Origin: Azophilus sp964572185
GTDB taxonomy: Bacteria; Pseudomonadota; Gammaproteobacteria; Pseudomonadales; Azotimanducaceae
Reading direction: 5' to 3'
DNA: 35,980 bases
NCBI GenBank assembly: GCA_964572185.1
Contig: CAZNFI010000007.1
Coordinates: 1 to 35,980, forward strand
In this document: positions 16,890-25,128 of the stretch, piece after piece
Numbering within the stretch: the stretch's first letter is position 1
How the letters are laid out: every line of letters starts with the position of its first letter
Notes under the pieces: model-generated
Told to the model about the DNA's origin: nothing
The model's database searches: none
What the model saw: only the letters and a program-made list of their open reading frames with translations
Program-made: the position numbers and the translations under genes

Positions 16890-18251
16890 TCATTCACGGG
16901 CGGCGGATTCCCGAATCGTTTCCAGTTGCTGGCGGATTTCCCGGTGCCGCTCCCGGGTAATCGGGTAGTTCCAGGCAATCAGCGCACAGATCGCCATGCC
17001 GACGGCGGGCCCGAAGGCATAGAGCATGCGCAGGCCCAGAATGCCTCCGGCCGTGTTTTCGGCGCCCTCGGAAGCCTCGTAGCCGACCAGCGCCAGCAGC
17101 GCGAAGGCGAACGCCGGACCCACCGAACTGCCGACCTTGACGATGAACGACCAGACCGCGAAGTACCAGGCTGCCCGGTCTTCACCGCTCTCCAGGGTGT
17201 CGAAGTCGGCGATGTCCGCCAGCATCGAGGTGGGCACCACGGCGAAGGCGGCGCCGAGAAAGCCGGTGCAGGCGGTAATCGGCAGCATTTTGTAGAAATC
17301 GCCCGGCCCGAGCAGCATGTACAGGCAGTGAAAACCGGCGAAGGCGAATAGCGCCCAACACCAGGCCCGATGCTTGTTGACGCGCTGGGCGACGCGCAGC
17401 CAGAAGGGCACGCCGGCCAGGTTGAACACGAAGAACACCAGCAGCATGAGCAGCACGTGCTCCTTCTGGTCGAGGGCATGCAGAATGAACAGGGCAACGG
17501 TGACCGTCGAGATGCCGGAACCCAGTTGGTTGACGAACAGCGCCAGCAGCAGCCGCTTGAACGGCCCGTTGCGAATCATCACCTTCAGGCCGGGCAACAG
17601 TGGCAGCCGAGGCGGCAGGTAGTCGGTGCGTTCGGGAACCCCGACCACGGTGGTGCCGACCGTCAGCGGCAGCAATACCAGCATCATGATGCCGATCAGC
17701 AGCAGGTTGTCGGCGATGGTGGCCATGCCCAGCAGGAATCCCGCCAGCACCGGCACCAGCTTGCTGATGACATTGGCGCTCAGGCCGATGCCGGAGCGCC
17801 AGGCGGTGATGCGCGTGCGTTCATCGTAGTCCGGCGAAATCTCGGCGCCCAGCGCGTAGTAGGGGATGTACAGCAGCGTCCAGGCCAGCCACAGCACGAT
17901 CAGCCAGGTGACCAGGTAGATCGCGTCCACCGGCCCGGCGGGAAAGAACAACTTGTAGACCGCCAGCATGAAGATGGGCACCGATGCGGCCATCCACAGG
18001 CGGCGCCGGCCGAAGCGGGATCTGGTGCGGTCGCTCAGCCAACCGATGAGCGGGTCGGTTATCGCGTCGAACATCCGCGAGGCGAGCAGCACGGCGCTGG
18101 CGGCGGCCATGGTTATGCCGAGGTTGGCCGTGTAGTAGGCGGGGATAAGGGACAGTACCGGTATGCCCACCACCTGGATCGGCATGTCGGCCAGCCCATA
18201 GCAGAACAGGGTGCGACGCGGTATGGGCTGGCCGTTGGCGGGTTGCGTCAT
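16890..18251 (-). CDS. GPH-family (MelB-type) cation symporter
   Basis: Inner-membrane symporter of 453 residues with twelve predicted helices, from the glycoside-pentoside-hexuronide:cation family in the MFS fold. Diagnostic segments are RMFDAITDPLIGWLSDRTRS followed by FGRRR in the N-terminal half and LYIPYYALGAEISPDYDERT. The substrate could be a sugar, a sugar acid or another small organic acid. The start is placed at MTQPANG because GGAGA lies five bases upstream; an ATG seven codons earlier lacks a site. It is downstream of the M14 deacylase by 133 bp on the same strand and may be transcribed with it. Confidence 0.88.
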   Translation of the reverse strand: MTQPANGQPIPRRTLFCYGLADMPIQVVGIPVLSLIPAYYTANLGITMAAASAVLLASRMFDAITDPLIGWLSDRTRSRFGRRRLWMAASVPIFMLAVYKLFFPAGPVDAIYLVTWLIVLWLAWTLLYIPYYALGAEISPDYDERTRITAWRSGIGLSANVISKLVPVLAGFLLGMATIADNLLLIGIMMLVLLPLTVGTTVVGVPERTDYLPPRLPLLPGLKVMIRNGPFKRLLLALFVNQLGSGISTVTVALFILHALDQKEHVLLMLLVFFVFNLAGVPFWLRVAQRVNKHRAWCWALFAFAGFHCLYMLLGPGDFYKMLPITACTGFLGAAFAVVPTSMLADIADFDTLESGEDRAAWYFAVWSFIVKVGSSVGPAFAFALLALVGYEASEGAENTAGGILGLRMLYAFGPAVGMAICALIAWNYPITRERHREIRQQLETIRESAARE

Positions 18252-18384
18252 GGCGTCTCCGATGGCTGCCATGCAGGTGGGGCGAGAGGCCGGGTGTGCG
18301 CGCCCGGAGTATCGCCTGCCGCTGCACGAGGGCTTCGATTGTGCTCATCGATGCGGTTGCCGCCGCATCCTGGTCGCGATTCAC

Positions 18385-19479
18385 TCAAGATCCGCTTCCG
18401 CCCCTGGTGGGTTCGAAGGCCAGGGGTTCCATGAAATAGCACAGGCAATCCTGCCGGGCGACGACCGGATCGGTGGTGTACATGGCGGGCACCACCGCCG
18501 CCTTCAGGACAATGCGCCCGTCCCGGACCTCGAAGAACCGGTCGGTGACCTCCGCGTGGTCGTTGTCGAGTACCCGCAGGCCGGATGTGCCCGATGCGTA
18601 ACCGAACGCGGTGCCCCGGGGCAGCCTGGCGAAGTTAGAGGCTTCGATGGTGTCGTCAAGTATCACGTCAAGCCCGTTCGCCGGTTTGATCGGGGCGGCC
18701 GATGCCTGGGCCTGGCGCCGGCAATGGTCACCGACACCACCCGGGTCCGCCCCTGTGCAGGTAAAACCGAATTCAATGCCCTCCCGCAGGTGCACGCGCG
18801 CCAGGGTGCGGTAGAGCCGGGTGCTCGTCGGCGAAGCCTCGGGAATGCTCTCCAGATTTATCAGGCGGCGCAGATAATCGTAGGCGCGGCCGGGGGCTCG
18901 TGGGTCGCTTGCCGGCCCGAGTTCCAGTGCGATGCTCGGCGTCTGCGGTGAGAAGGCTCGCGTCAGTACGGTCGCGGGCTCGCGGATGTAGACCGCCGTG
19001 TCGCAGAACAGCGCCGCCAGCCCCAGGCTCCCCGGCGTGAAGTCGGTGAGCACGGAATAGTGCGGGTTCTTGCCGGTATTGTTGTGCAGGTCGACCACGG
19101 CGAACAGCGGTATCGCGGCCGCGCGGCGCAGCACCTCCCGGGCCAGCCCCTCGGGGTTGCGCCACATGCGGTTGAAATCCTTCTGGCCGGGCAGCGTGCG
19201 CACGCCCTGCGCCGCGGCTTCGACATTGCCGATGAACAGCACAATGTCCCGTACCGGCCTGGGATGATCACGCAGCAGGCGCTGAACGGCGGCCCAGCCG
19301 CTGGTTTCGTTGCCGTGCAGCAGCACGCAGACGAACAGGGCCCCGGGGTAGCGCCCGCGCGCGTCGGCGGTAGCCTTGATGTGCACAAGGGTCGGGCCGC
19401 CGAGCAGTGTGGACAAGTCCTGCGGCCCGGCTTCCAGCAGCTCCGGTGAAAACTCGTCGAGCAGGCGCATGGCACTCAC
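18385..19479 (-). CDS. M14-family succinylglutamate desuccinylase/aspartoacylase-like hydrolase
   Basis: Zinc carboxypeptidase-like deacylase of 364 residues. The zinc ligands H55 and E58 are in LLHGNETSG, the third ligand H132 in VVDLHNNTGKNPH, and the catalytic Glu is E186 in SIALELGPA. The family (AstE, AspA) releases an amino acid or acid from an N-acylated amino acid. A C-terminal beta domain follows. The start is GTG, overlapping the stop of the upstream GCS2-type ligase by four bases, so the ligase and hydrolase are translated together. This pairing suggests that the product of one is a substrate of the other, or that the two balance an amide metabolite. The exact substrate is not predictable. 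Confidence 0.87.
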   Translation of the reverse strand: MSAMRLLDEFSPELLEAGPQDLSTLLGGPTLVHIKATADARGRYPGALFVCVLLHGNETSGWAAVQRLLRDHPRPVRDIVLFIGNVEAAAQGVRTLPGQKDFNRMWRNPEGLAREVLRRAAAIPLFAVVDLHNNTGKNPHYSVLTDFTPGSLGLAALFCDTAVYIREPATVLTRAFSPQTPSIALELGPASDPRAPGRAYDYLRRLINLESIPEASPTSTRLYRTLARVHLREGIEFGFTCTGADPGGVGDHCRRQAQASAAPIKPANGLDVILDDTIEASNFARLPRGTAFGYASGTSGLRVLDNDHAEVTDRFFEVRDGRIVLKAAVVPAMYTTDPVVARQDCLCYFMEPLAFEPTRGGSGS

Positions 19480-20888
19480 AGCGGCCAGGTATGTACCGGC
19501 TCGCCGCTCGCCTGCCTGCGCACATAGTCCAGCACCAGGTCGTTGACCTTCATGCCGTTGCGCCTCACCCAGCGTTGCTGCCAGGCAGCGCCGTTCTGGG
19601 TGGACTCGACCCGCGCCTCGATGATATCCAGGTACTCGGCGATCTCGCTATCCGGAATGCCGTAACTGGCCAGGCCGTGGCGTGCCAGCGGCAGCAGTTC
19701 TTCAAGCAGCAGTGCGCGAATGCCGGTCTCGCTGCCGTTCCAGTCTACCCGGGCACCGAGCCCGTGGCGCGCCGCGTTGTAGAAGTTGTCACGGGCAGTG
19801 GCGAAGGCCATGCGGGCATGGACAGGCTCGGTTTCCAGGCCGAAGCCCCTTACCAGGCCGAAAAACAGCGCCGCGTTGGCCACGCTGTCCTTGATGGTCG
19901 GCCCGGCCGGCACCACCCGGTGTTCGATGCGCAGGTGCACCTGGCCATCGTGATCGAAGCCGATCAGCGGGCGGTTCCAGCGCCAGATGGTGCCGTTGTG
20001 AAATCGTACATGGGCAAACTTGTTGGGTGAGCTGTCACTGACATAGGGCAGCAATATGGGATGGTTCTGCTGGTTGTCGAGAAACACCTCCAGCATCGAC
20101 CGGTCTGCATAGCCATCGCCGAAACCGACCCGCTTCGGATAGTGAGCGCCTACATCGACCGCTTGCTCGAAAAGGGGTATGCGGGTTTCGTGCCAGAGGG
20201 AGCGGCCGAACAGGGTCGGGGAGTTGGCGCTGGCCGCCACCATGGGGGCGGAAGCGACGATGGCGGCATTGAAGTCGCGCACGGCGTTCTCGGGCTTGCA
20301 CTGCAGGTGTATCTGAAACGAGGTCGCCGCCGCCTCGAGCATCACGTCGGGGTGTCGCATGCTCAAGCCCGGGTCGCCCTCGATCTCGAGTTGCAGCGGC
20401 TTGCCGTCACGCAGCGCCATGACGCGGTCGTTCAGCGCCTGGTAGCGCACCATCTTCGACATGTGGTCGGAATTCAGCAGCGACTCGCGAATGGTGGGCA
20501 GGATGCCGACGGTCGCCAGGTGGCATTGCATCTCTTCCGCGGTCGCCTGGCAGGCGCCCCAGGTCGCTGCCAACTCGTCGCTGAGGCGGGAGAAGGTGCT
20601 GCCGGCCAAGGCTGTGGGGCTGCCGTTCAGCTCGACGTTGAAGCTGGCCAGTTCCGGTACCACCAGCGGGTTGTCGAGACGTTCCAGGAAATCGTGATTG
20701 CGCGGCAGCGGGTTGCCCTGCCGGTCGACCAGCCAGGCCTCGAGTTCGAAACCGGCGATGTCGCCGCGCTCGCTGAAGCGCGATGAGGCGAAGCGTTCCG
20801 CGAGCAGTTTCGTTTCCTCGTCGAGGCGGAAGCGGAAGACGCTGAAATCCTCGGCGTTGAAGTGACGGCGGGGTATTTCGTCGCCCAC
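19476..20888 (-). CDS. GCS2-family glutamate-cysteine ligase-like carboxylate-amine ligase
   Basis: ATP-dependent carboxylate-amine ligase of 470 residues, YbdK/GCS2 group. The N-terminal FELEAWLVDRQGNPLP carries the acidic substrate/metal residues, NVELNGSPT matches the family E.N..P segment, and MLEAAATSFQIHLQ is typical of GCS2 proteins. A later ARVDWNGSET also fits. Characterised relatives join Glu to Cys weakly, so the physiological amine may be something else. The start is GTG with AGGAG seven bases upstream. It lies 24 bp after the acyl-CoA dehydrogenase and overlaps the M14 hydrolase by four bases, forming a clear three-gene operon. Confidence 0.85.
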   Translation of the reverse strand: MGDEIPRRHFNAEDFSVFRFRLDEETKLLAERFASSRFSERGDIAGFELEAWLVDRQGNPLPRNHDFLERLDNPLVVPELASFNVELNGSPTALAGSTFSRLSDELAATWGACQATAEEMQCHLATVGILPTIRESLLNSDHMSKMVRYQALNDRVMALRDGKPLQLEIEGDPGLSMRHPDVMLEAAATSFQIHLQCKPENAVRDFNAAIVASAPMVAASANSPTLFGRSLWHETRIPLFEQAVDVGAHYPKRVGFGDGYADRSMLEVFLDNQQNHPILLPYVSDSSPNKFAHVRFHNGTIWRWNRPLIGFDHDGQVHLRIEHRVVPAGPTIKDSVANAALFFGLVRGFGLETEPVHARMAFATARDNFYNAARHGLGARVDWNGSETGIRALLLEELLPLARHGLASYGIPDSEIAEYLDIIEARVESTQNGAAWQQRWVRRNGMKVNDLVLDYVRRQASGEPVHTWPL

Positions 20889-20912
20889 GGGCCTACTCCT
20901 GATGGTCGAATG

Positions 20913-22094
20913 TCAGTCCGGCAAACCCAGCACGCGCTTGGCGATGATATTGCGTTGAATCTCGTTGCTACCGCTGTAGATGGACGCCGCGCGGTAGTAG
21001 AGCCAGTTGCGCGTCAGCTCCCGTTCCCCGGCGCTGGCCGTCTGCAGGTCGTCGCTGAATCCGCTGCTGCCGCGCATGCGCGTCATCAGGTCGTAGAATT
21101 CCTGCTGCAACTCGCTGCCGTACATCTTGAAGATGGAGGTGGCGGGACCCGGCGTACCGCCGTCGGATTCGTCCACGGCACGCTGCTGGGTCAGCCGGAA
21201 CGCCTGCCGGTTCATCTCGTGGGCGGTCACCGAACCGCGCCAGGAGGGATCGGCGATGCGCCCGCCCTCATCGCCCAGCCAGCGTTTGGCCGAATCGGCA
21301 AGGCCCTCTTCCGCAAGCCGCCCGGTGCTGCCCATGACCAGCGCCTCCATGCCCGAGCGTTCATGCTGCAGCAGGCGCTTGCCGACCGTCCAGCCCTTGT
21401 TCAGTTCGCCGACCAGGTCTTCCCTGGCGGCGACGGCATCGTCGAAAAAGGTCGCATTGAACGGAGAGTCTCCGGAAATGAGGCGAATGGGTTCCACGGT
21501 CACGCCGGGCTGGTCCATGGGCAGCAGCATGAAACTGATGCCCTGGTGCTTGGGCGCATCGGGGTCGGTGCGCACCAGGATGAACATCCAGTCGGCGAAT
21601 TGCGCGGCGGTGGTCCACACTTTCTGGCCGTTGATCAGGAAATAATCTCCCTTGTCTTCGGCCCGGGTGCTGAGACTGGCCAGGTCGCTGCCCGACCCCG
21701 GTTCGCTGTAGCCCTGGCACCAGGCGACCTCGGCCCGGGTGATGCGCGGCAGGTGGGTCTGTTTCTGTTGGTCGCTGCCGAACTCGAGAAGCGTGGGACC
21801 GATCATGCTGGTGCCGAACCCGCCGAGCGCCGGCCGGGCGCCGATGCGCTGCATTTCCTCGACCAGTACCAGGTACTGGCTGGTGGACAGGCCGCCGCCG
21901 CCGTATTGCGTGGGCCAGGTGGGCGCGGTCCAGCCCTTCTCGATCATCCTGTCGAGCCACAGCCGCGTGTCGCCGTCGGTGACCGGGACCTTGGTGCCGC
22001 CGAACGGAATCGGCCCTGGGCCCCTGGCGCCCGGAGGGCAGTTTGTTGCCAGCCAGGCGCGTGTCTCCGCCTGGAAATCCGCGAGTTCCGTCAA
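20913..22094 (-). CDS. acyl-CoA dehydrogenase
   Basis: FAD-dependent acyl-CoA dehydrogenase of 393 residues catalysing alpha,beta-desaturation of a CoA thioester. Family motifs are GYSEPGSGSDLASL (flavin/substrate contacts), ING..VWTT, and the C-terminal YYRAASIYSGSNEIQRNIIAKRVLGLP. The start is probably the TTG at 22094 (MTELADFQAETRAWL), because GGGAGAGG sits just before it; another TTG nine codons upstream has no such site. The chain length or branching preference cannot be read. It is the first gene of the GCS2/M14 operon. An APC permease on the same strand ends 149 bp upstream. Confidence 0.9.
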   Translation of the reverse strand: MTELADFQAETRAWLATNCPPGARGPGPIPFGGTKVPVTDGDTRLWLDRMIEKGWTAPTWPTQYGGGGLSTSQYLVLVEEMQRIGARPALGGFGTSMIGPTLLEFGSDQQKQTHLPRITRAEVAWCQGYSEPGSGSDLASLSTRAEDKGDYFLINGQKVWTTAAQFADWMFILVRTDPDAPKHQGISFMLLPMDQPGVTVEPIRLISGDSPFNATFFDDAVAAREDLVGELNKGWTVGKRLLQHERSGMEALVMGSTGRLAEEGLADSAKRWLGDEGGRIADPSWRGSVTAHEMNRQAFRLTQQRAVDESDGGTPGPATSIFKMYGSELQQEFYDLMTRMRGSSGFSDDLQTASAGERELTRNWLYYRAASIYSGSNEIQRNIIAKRVLGLPD

Positions 22095-22243
22095 GGTGTC
22101 CTCTCCCGAGATTGCGCCCAAGCACGGCGCGACACCGCTCTTTTAGCACGATTGGCCGCGTGGCGCATCGCCGCTGGTGCGGCACTGGCCGGATGGCCGC
22201 CTGCTACCGCGGTTGCGGGATTGCCTCCCGCCGGCGGAGCCAG

Positions 22244-23665
22244 TCAGCGCCTGGGGGCCGCCGCGGACCGGCGGCTCAGCCAGTAAAACAGTGCGCCCGC
22301 GGCCACCAGAGCCAGGCCCAACCAGCCCTCGCGCGGGCGTTCGCCGAGGATGTAGGCCAGTGTCCAGCCGGTGATGGCCAGAAACACCAGCCCCGGCAAC
22401 GGGTAGGCGGTCAGCCGGTAGGGCCGCGGCAATTCCGGGCGCCGGTAGCGCAGAACGAACAGCCCGGCGACGGTAAGAAAGGTGCTCAGGCCCAGGGTAA
22501 AGCCCGCGAATACCAGAATCGACTCGAACGATGCGGTCCAGATGAAGACCAGCGCCAAGAGCGACTGAGTGGCGACCGCCATCCACGGCAGGCCGTGGGC
22601 GTTGGTTCTGGCCAGCGCCCGGAACGCGGGAAAATCCTGGCCGATCACCTGCAGCACCCGGGGGCCGGCCAGGATCATGGCGCTCACTGTGGACACCAGC
22701 AGCAGCGCCAGCCCGACGCCCATGATGGCGGCGCCGCTCTTGCCGAATGCGTGCTGTGCGGCGACATAGCCCACCTCCAGTTCGCCGGTCATGGCCGACA
22801 GGGGCGCCACGTACAGAAAGGTGAAGTTCAGCAGCACGTAAAGGACGGCAACCACGGCGGTACCCAGGGTGAGCACCCAGGGCAGTACCCGTTGCGGTTC
22901 CTGCAGTTCGCTGGAAAGGTAAGTGCCGGCATTCCAGCCCGTATAGGCATAGTTGACGTAAATCAGCGCCACCGCGAACGCCGCGGAAGCGAGCAGTGCC
23001 CCATCGCCGGGCGCGGGCCGGAAGGAAACCGGTTGGCCCGGACCGGCCAGCCACAGGGCAACCAGGCAGAAGATGACGATGGAAGCCAGCTTCAGCCCGG
23101 TGAACCAGCGCTGCACCGCGCCACTGCCGCGCCGGCTGCTCATGTGCACCAGGGTAAGCCCCAAAACCAGCACGGTGGCGCAGGCTGCGGGCGACAGCGC
23201 CGTGAATACCGACGACAGGTAAGCGCCGAAGGTGATCGCCGCCAGCGCCGTTGGGGCGGCGAAACCGATGGTGGCGGAAATCCATCCCGAGACGAAACCC
23301 ACGCCCGGATGATAGATCTCGCTCAGGAAGTTGTATTCGCCGCCAGAGCGCGGCAGCGCGGCGCCGAGTTCCGCGTAACAGAGGGCACCGCACAGGGCGG
23401 TAAGGCCACCCACCGCCCAGAGCATCATCAGCACGAAGCCGGACTGAATTTCCAGAAGCTGAAAGCCGAGGCTGGTAAACACGCCGGTGCCGATCATGTT
23501 GGCGATGACCACGGCGACGGCGGTCGCGGGGCTGAACCGGGTATCGGTAATTGTTCTGCGCGCCCCAAGTCGAGTCGGATCGGTGCGAAGTATGGCCAAT
23601 TCATGGGTCGTTGGTAAGTTGTCGGTCACCTTCGCGGCGGAACCGCCCGGGAGCTGCATCGGCAC
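22244..23665 (-). CDS. APC-family amino acid permease
   Basis: Inner-membrane permease of about 473 residues with twelve helices. Helix 1 carries IANMIGTGVFTSLGF, the unwound substrate-binding motif of APC transporters, and YAELGAALPRSGGEYNFL follows, also diagnostic. The substrate is probably an amino acid or amine. The start may be GTG at 23665 or ATG at 23659; the latter has CGGCAGG five bases upstream. It is divergent from a small exported protein across 73 bp. Position upstream of the acyl-CoA dehydrogenase/GCS2/M14 genes makes it a candidate importer for that pathway. Confidence 0.9.
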   Translation of the reverse strand: MPMQLPGGSAAKVTDNLPTTHELAILRTDPTRLGARRTITDTRFSPATAVAVVIANMIGTGVFTSLGFQLLEIQSGFVLMMLWAVGGLTALCGALCYAELGAALPRSGGEYNFLSEIYHPGVGFVSGWISATIGFAAPTALAAITFGAYLSSVFTALSPAACATVLVLGLTLVHMSSRRGSGAVQRWFTGLKLASIVIFCLVALWLAGPGQPVSFRPAPGDGALLASAAFAVALIYVNYAYTGWNAGTYLSSELQEPQRVLPWVLTLGTAVVAVLYVLLNFTFLYVAPLSAMTGELEVGYVAAQHAFGKSGAAIMGVGLALLLVSTVSAMILAGPRVLQVIGQDFPAFRALARTNAHGLPWMAVATQSLLALVFIWTASFESILVFAGFTLGLSTFLTVAGLFVLRYRRPELPRPYRLTAYPLPGLVFLAITGWTLAYILGERPREGWLGLALVAAGALFYWLSRRSAAAPRR

Positions 23666-23738
23666 CTGCCGCTGTCACAAATATGTAACTTTGCACCCAT
23701 ACACTCGCTGCCAACTTCGTTGCGGCAGTGCATCGCCC

Positions 23739-24062
23739 ATGGTTGGTTACCTTCCCCGCCTCATCGGCACTTGCCTTCTGGCCATGGCAACGTCCGTATG
23801 TGCGCAACCGGTTGACGTGCATGCCGTTGAAATGCAGGGTGAGTCAGTCGTCAGCCAGGATCGGGCGAGGGAGTCGGCGTCGGAAATCCGGCGTGGCAAC
23901 ATCTGCTTCGGCGGCCTCGATGACGGCAAACTCATTCCCAACGACGACCAGGTCGACAACCCGTTCAAGCAGACGACGCTGCTCGGCTGTTCCGTGGAAG
24001 GCGGCGCCCCCGTGTACCTGCCCGACCTGAAACCGGCCTTCCCGAACGGCGTGCTGGCCTGA
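23739..24062 (+). CDS. small exported protein of unknown function
   Basis: A 107-residue protein. The signal peptide MVGYLPRLIGTCLLAMATS ends in VCA before QPVDV, a good signal peptidase I site. The mature part is acidic in the middle (DDGKLIPNDDQVDNP) with two Cys (NICFGG and LLGCSVEG) that could form a disulfide. The frame is open much further upstream, but that part overlaps the divergent permease. No ribosome-binding site is clear. I recognise no family; the good signal peptide is the main evidence that it is real. Confidence 0.55.
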   Translation: MVGYLPRLIGTCLLAMATSVCAQPVDVHAVEMQGESVVSQDRARESASEIRRGNICFGGLDDGKLIPNDDQVDNPFKQTTLLGCSVEGGAPVYLPDLKPAFPNGVLA

Positions 24063-24237
24063 CTCGCCCATTTCCGGCACCTCCGGGTATCCGCCGCTTG
24101 CCGGTGCCGGAACCGAAGACCGTCGCGGGCCTGTAGTTACGCGCTGCGTCCAGGGGCGGCCCGCACGAAATCCGGCGAGACCGAACGGCGTGTCGCCACT
24201 CTGCAACGGCGCGCTGCCGTGATAGCCTCCCGCATCG

Positions 24238-24669
24238 ATGAAACGACCCCTGTCAGTCGCGCCGTTCGCCCTCCTGCTCTGCAGCCTGTTGCCGTGCGGC
24301 GCCGGATTCGCCCAGGACCAGCATCCGCATCCGGACCCGAAGACGGCCGAGTCGACTGCGTTCGGCCGCTATCGCGTCGCCTTCGCGAGCAGCCTCGAAC
24401 CGTTGGCCATCAACCGCATGCACGCGTGGGTTGTGACTGTCACGAGCGCCGACGGTCAACCCGTGGACGACGCGCAACTCACCGTATCCGGCGGTATGCC
24501 CGCGCACGACCATGGGCTCCCGACCGCCCCCCGGGCAACGGCTAACCTGGGCGGCGGCAACTACCTGGTGGAAGGCATGAAGTTCCACATGAATGGCGTC
24601 TGGGAGATTGTAGTGACCGTTGAAGCGTCCGCGGGCCGGGACTCGGTGACCTGGCGTCTCGACCTGTAG
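24238..24669 (+). CDS. FixH/YtkA-like periplasmic protein
   Basis: A 143-residue exported protein: signal peptide (LSVAPFALLLCSLLPCGAGFA, cleaved before QDQ), then a His-rich start (QHPHPDPK) and one beta-sandwich domain. The motifs GGMPAHDHGLPTAP and GMKFHMNGVWEI are typical of the FixH/YtkA-like domain. The Met/His spacing suggests copper or haem-related metal handling, an inference. A di-haem peroxidase gene lies downstream on the same strand, an arrangement consistent with a joint periplasmic redox role. It is followed by an inverted repeat at 24683-24724. Confidence 0.75.
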   Translation: MKRPLSVAPFALLLCSLLPCGAGFAQDQHPHPDPKTAESTAFGRYRVAFASSLEPLAINRMHAWVVTVTSADGQPVDDAQLTVSGGMPAHDHGLPTAPRATANLGGGNYLVEGMKFHMNGVWEIVVTVEASAGRDSVTWRLDL

Positions 24670-24682
24670 ATGCGGGGAAACG

Positions 24683-24724
24683 GAGTGGGCAGTGCGCAGA
24701 AAGCGACCCGCCGTAAGCCCACTC
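24683..24724 (+). other. 8-bp inverted repeat after the FixH-like gene
   Basis: GAGTGGGC (24683-24690) and GCCCACTC (24717-24724) pair perfectly across a 26-base loop, 13 bp after the stop codon. There is no T-run. It could be a weak terminator or an RNA-processing structure between the FixH-like gene and the peroxidase. Confidence 0.3.
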
Positions 24725-24820
24725 GGCGCCGGGTGCGGATAGGGAAGGGGCGATTGGCTCCGAACAGTAATTGATTGCCATATGCGTATCTTATGAAAAT
24801 CACTTTTACGGGTTCGAGAA

Positions 24821-25009
24821 ATGAAACAGAAACTCACGATTACGGTGGATGCGGAGATGCTGCCGATGACCGATTTCGAGGGTGCGATGCGGGTGGCCGC
24901 GGCGCGAGCCTGCGGTGCGCGGTGCAAAGTGACCCGATACGCCAGGGATTTCAGGCGCTCGCCAATCCGGGCGCTCAGCCCGGCGGACGCGCTCGAAGAA
25001 CTTTTCTGA
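24821..25009 (+). CDS. 62-residue ORF of unknown function
   Basis: Begins MKQKLTITVDAEMLP, which resembles the opening of some small ribbon-helix-helix or antitoxin-type proteins. The remainder (Cys/Arg-rich, ending ADALEELF) does not continue that pattern. An AT-rich patch at about 24770-24805 may be its promoter. No strong ribosome-binding site and no partner toxin gene were seen. It lies between the FixH-like and peroxidase genes on the same strand. It may be a real small protein or a degraded one. Confidence 0.35.
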   Translation: MKQKLTITVDAEMLPMTDFEGAMRVAAARACGARCKVTRYARDFRRSPIRALSPADALEELF

Positions 25010-25128
25010 GGCCGTTTTCCGGTGCCTGCCGGGTGGCCGGCGACTGCGAACCTGTTGAAGTGCAACCGGATTGAACGCCAACTGCTGCACGGGACCTTGA
25101 AAGATTGCTGCACGAAACCGGTAAAACG

